The notes beneath the pieces were generated by a model. The model ran no database searches and was not told where the DNA came from. It worked only from the letters and a program-made list of their open reading frames with translations. The position numbers and the translations under genes were made by a program. From JBOHWJ01 sp050736615 (GTDB lineage Bacteria; Desulfobacterota; Binatia; Binatales; Binataceae), in the NCBI GenBank assembly GCA_050736615.1, contig JBOHWL010000285.1, forward strand, positions 1 to 33,435: a stretch of DNA of 33,435 nt. Reading direction: 5' to 3'. This document shows positions 31,503 through 33,435 of this stretch, one piece after another. Every line of letters starts with the position of its first letter. Within the stretch, counting starts at the first letter, position 1.

Positions 31503-31800
31503 TATGCGGCGGCAAGCTAAATTAGGAACCTCCGATATTTAGGCCTGCGACAGGCAATTGCGCGCGAACCTTCGGAGGGGGCCTTGCTGGCGTGTGGTGT
31601 TTGCCAATCCTCGAAAAATCCACGATCGGCTGTTTAGTACAGTATTGAGCTTGCGCATGAAACCGCGCGATTGCACGTGAAAAGGCCGGACGGCACTAAC
31701 ATATAATGTCGCGAGGCCGATCCGCTTTACGCGGGCGCCGCAACAAGGCAGCCTGATTAGCATAATCAAATCGAGATTGCGGTCTGCGAAGGGAGATTAT
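31503..31800. other. Non-coding gap between the dksA-type gene and the Mrp-type gene
   Basis: 298 bases with no supported gene. They contain a stem CCTCCGA/TCGGAGG (31529-31535 with 31572-31578) enclosing a small GCCTG-CGA-CAGGC hairpin (31543-31555). Further on are a lone consensus TATAAT (31702-31707) without a -35 box, and the inverted repeat TGATTA-GCA-TAATCA (31754-31768). GGGAG at 31791-31795 is the ribosome site of the next gene. Confidence 0.6.
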
Positions 31801-32736
31801 TTGGCGTCTGCGGCTGCCACACATTACCAGATGAGGATTTTCAACGAAGTCGAGAATGACGCGTTCGCCGACCCGCGCATGGCGGAAGAACTTGCGCGTG
31901 TAAAACAGAATCTGGCGACCGTAAAAACCGTCATCGCCGTTGCCGGCGCCAAAGGCGGCGTGGGAAAAAGCGCGATCACGGTCAATGTCGGGGCGGCCCT
32001 CGCGCTCGGCGGTCGTAAAGTTGGCATCCTCGATGCCGACCTCAACTGCCCGAGCGTGTTGGCGATGTTGGGTATGAAGCGGCCGCCAAAAACCCTGCTC
32101 GGCGGCGAGGGCTTGGAGCCTTGGTCTGGCCCGTTGGGCTTGCGCATTGCCGCCAGTGGCATGATTGTGGAAGGTGACGCTCCGCCGATAAGTTTCGTTG
32201 AAGAGGAGCCGGTCGTGCCGGCCGCAAATGGCAACAAACCGGTCGAGTTAGGCTACACCGACGCTCTCAGGCGCCTCCTCGGACATACCAGGTTCGGCAC
32301 TCTCGATCTGTTGCTGATCGATCTTGCGCCCGGCCTCGACCGTCTGCATCAGCTCGCGGGCTTGGTGGCACTTTCCGGCATCCTCCTGGTTAGCCAGCCG
32401 TCGGAACTCGCCGTGCGCGCGCTCAGGAATGCACTTAAACTCGCCGCTGAGATTCATTCCTCCGTCCTGGGGATTGTTGAAAATATGGCCGGCTTCAGTT
32501 GCGGCGGATGCCACTCCGTGCGGCCATTGATGCCGCATGGGGATATGGCGAACTTTGCGCGCGAGTCCGGGCTGCCGATTCTCGGACGGCTGCCGTTCGA
32601 CACTCGCTTGGCCGAGGCGTGTGACGACGGTACGTTATTTGTCCGCGATTATGCGGACAGTCCGCTGGCCAAACAGCTAAATGAAATCGCACGCGCGCTC
32701 GACATGGTGCCAGCCGCCCAAAGTCCGTTGAGTTGA
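31801..32736 (+). CDS. Mrp/NBP35-type P-loop ATPase (MinD/ParA superfamily)
   Basis: A 311-residue deviant-Walker ATPase. GAKGGVGKS is at about 49-57 (signature Lys then P-loop), followed by GILDADLNCPS (switch I) and LLIDLAPGL (Walker B-like). IVENMAGFSCGGC carries the CxxC at the spot that binds an Fe-S cluster in Mrp/ApbC/NBP35 carriers. That motif favours an Fe-S cluster carrier over MinD or ParA. No N-terminal DUF59 (MIP18) domain is present. The start is taken as TTG 31801, because GGGAG precedes it by five bases; ATG 31831 (MRIFNE) is the alternative and TTG 31777 is unlikely. It is convergent with the gene at 32766, 29 bases away. Confidence 0.82.
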   Translation: MASAAATHYQMRIFNEVENDAFADPRMAEELARVKQNLATVKTVIAVAGAKGGVGKSAITVNVGAALALGGRKVGILDADLNCPSVLAMLGMKRPPKTLLGGEGLEPWSGPLGLRIAASGMIVEGDAPPISFVEEEPVVPAANGNKPVELGYTDALRRLLGHTRFGTLDLLLIDLAPGLDRLHQLAGLVALSGILLVSQPSELAVRALRNALKLAAEIHSSVLGIVENMAGFSCGGCHSVRPLMPHGDMANFARESGLPILGRLPFDTRLAEACDDGTLFVRDYADSPLAKQLNEIARALDMVPAAQSPLS

Positions 32737-32765
32737 GTTATACCGAACCCGGTGATTTAACGCCG

Positions 32766-33435
32766 CTATTCGGGTTCATCATCCTTTTTGACAATTCTGT
32801 CGGCACCCGCAATCGGAATGGCGGGCCGCGAATACTCGAACATGCCGGCGCCAATCAATTCGCCAATCTGAAAACGCGCAAAGCCGAGCGAGGTATGAAC
32901 GCGCGCGTCACCGGGACCGGGGCGTGACAGTGTCATAAAGGTTTCGCAACGGCCTCTGAGCGCCTTTTGTAACCCGGGATTAAGCTCAATCAGCGCTTCG
33001 ATATTCGTGGGCGGTTGCTCCGGGCTGGGCGTTTCCAGAATAATTTGCCCGAGACCGCATGCGTGCCATGCGCCGTCGCGTAACAGCCATGCGCCGCGCT
33101 GATGTTCACATCCGTCTGGTGAGGTCATACGCGCTTCAAGCGCCAGCGCCTCGCCGCTACGCGGATGACCCAGAAACGCCCATAGCATCCGGCGCGTCTC
33201 GAACCTGTGTGGACCCAGGCCGCTGAACGACACGCCGACGCGCGCGCATGCGTCCAGTTCACGTGTGCGGCCGTCGAGCGTGACCGAGCCGCGCAAACTT
33301 CCGTATGCCGCCCGGGCCGGATTCATCCGGCCGTCCTCATCCGGAAGGTAAAGCCGTCTGACTATCCGCTCGACATCCTCGAAATCATCGAAGTCGGGCG
33401 CGGCCAGGTTTAATTCAAGTCCCGCGGCAATTCCA
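32766..33435 (-). CDS. Unknown protein, 5' partial, running off the right edge
   Basis: The frame stays open from the stop at 32766 to the window edge. The visible ATG at 33326 is therefore probably internal: 36 further codons upstream read GIAAGLELNLAAPDFDDFED and continue VERIVRRLYLPDEDGR into MNPARAAYG. At least 222 residues are present. The body is beta-rich (GSVTLDGRTREL, SGLGPHRFETRRMLWAF, RGAWLLRDGAWHACGLG) with regular Trp and Gly. This is reminiscent of AttH/lipocalin-like DUF7064-type proteins, a comparison made from memory at low confidence. The tail is RIVKKDDEPE. No catalytic motif is recognised. Confidence 0.6.
   Translation of the reverse strand, partial: GIAAGLELNLAAPDFDDFEDVERIVRRLYLPDEDGRMNPARAAYGSLRGSVTLDGRTRELDACARVGVSFSGLGPHRFETRRMLWAFLGHPRSGEALALEARMTSPDGCEHQRGAWLLRDGAWHACGLGQIILETPSPEQPPTNIEALIELNPGLQKALRGRCETFMTLSRPGPGDARVHTSLGFARFQIGELIGAGMFEYSRPAIPIAGADRIVKKDDEPE

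Noticed and set aside
31539..31769. 76-codon minus-strand frame in the gap before the Mrp-type gene
   Set aside because: No Shine-Dalgarno and no family resemblance; it spans candidate promoter and hairpin sequence.
32745..32777. GAACCCG/CGGGTTC inverted repeat between convergent genes
   Set aside because: The 19-base loop and lack of a T-tract make it a poor terminator; it also overlaps the stop of the minus-strand gene.
1..33435. tRNA, rRNA, CRISPR array, insertion sequence or prophage
   Set aside because: I looked for T-loop signatures, regularly spaced repeats, transposase or integrase motifs and phage genes, and found none.

Overview
This is a GC-rich, gene-dense stretch of a Gram-negative (diderm) bacterial chromosome. 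LolA and a lipobox lipoprotein imply an outer membrane. A 2-oxoacid:ferredoxin oxidoreductase, two amidohydrolases, paired acyl-CoA dehydrogenases, an acyl-CoA carboxylase and RNase J sit together. This mix suggests an uncultivated, lipid- or organic-acid-degrading soil or water bacterium of the Binatota / Desulfobacterota / Myxococcota neighbourhood. That placement is inference from gene content only. I see no rRNA, tRNA, CRISPR array, insertion sequence, integrase or prophage.

Layout. 1-2744: the tail of a beta-rich surface-type protein, then ligA and an acylphosphatase. 2765-5803: a clear promoter and the korA-korB operon. 6077-9958: an amidohydrolase on the minus strand, divergent from an acyl-CoA carboxyltransferase and a 70-aa biotinyl carrier, then a convergent nitroreductase. 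10452-13055: an N-acyl-D-amino-acid-deacylase-type amidohydrolase and an HSL-type alpha/beta hydrolase, closed by a strong bidirectional terminator. 13163-15755: two paralogous acyl-CoA dehydrogenases on the minus strand, each its own transcription unit. 15756-16473: non-coding, holding a dispersed repeat and a highly structured RNA candidate with an intrinsic terminator. 16474-17103: a Thr/Pro-rich lipoprotein.

17218-24726 is the most distinctive part: a tightly overlapping run of TetR regulator, HAD-IB phosphatase, LarA-domain protein and a 1478-aa protein with four enzyme modules (thioester/acyl reductase, acyl-adenylating ligase, acyl carrier protein, PlsC acyltransferase). It resembles the myxobacterial elb (ether lipid biosynthesis) locus built around ElbD, so the likely product is an ether lipid or another fatty-alcohol-derived lipid. 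Repeated TGACA/TGTCA sites at the tetR promoter and at the tetR-HAD junction look like its operators.

24848-33435 is housekeeping: RNase J, FtsK, LolA, RimO, a DksA-type regulator, an Mrp/NBP35-type ATPase, and a convergent unknown gene that runs off the right edge. A dispersed palindromic repeat (TGTCATTCCGAG family) lies in three intergenic regions (about 5.9, 10.0 and 15.8 kb). It produces spurious open frames there.
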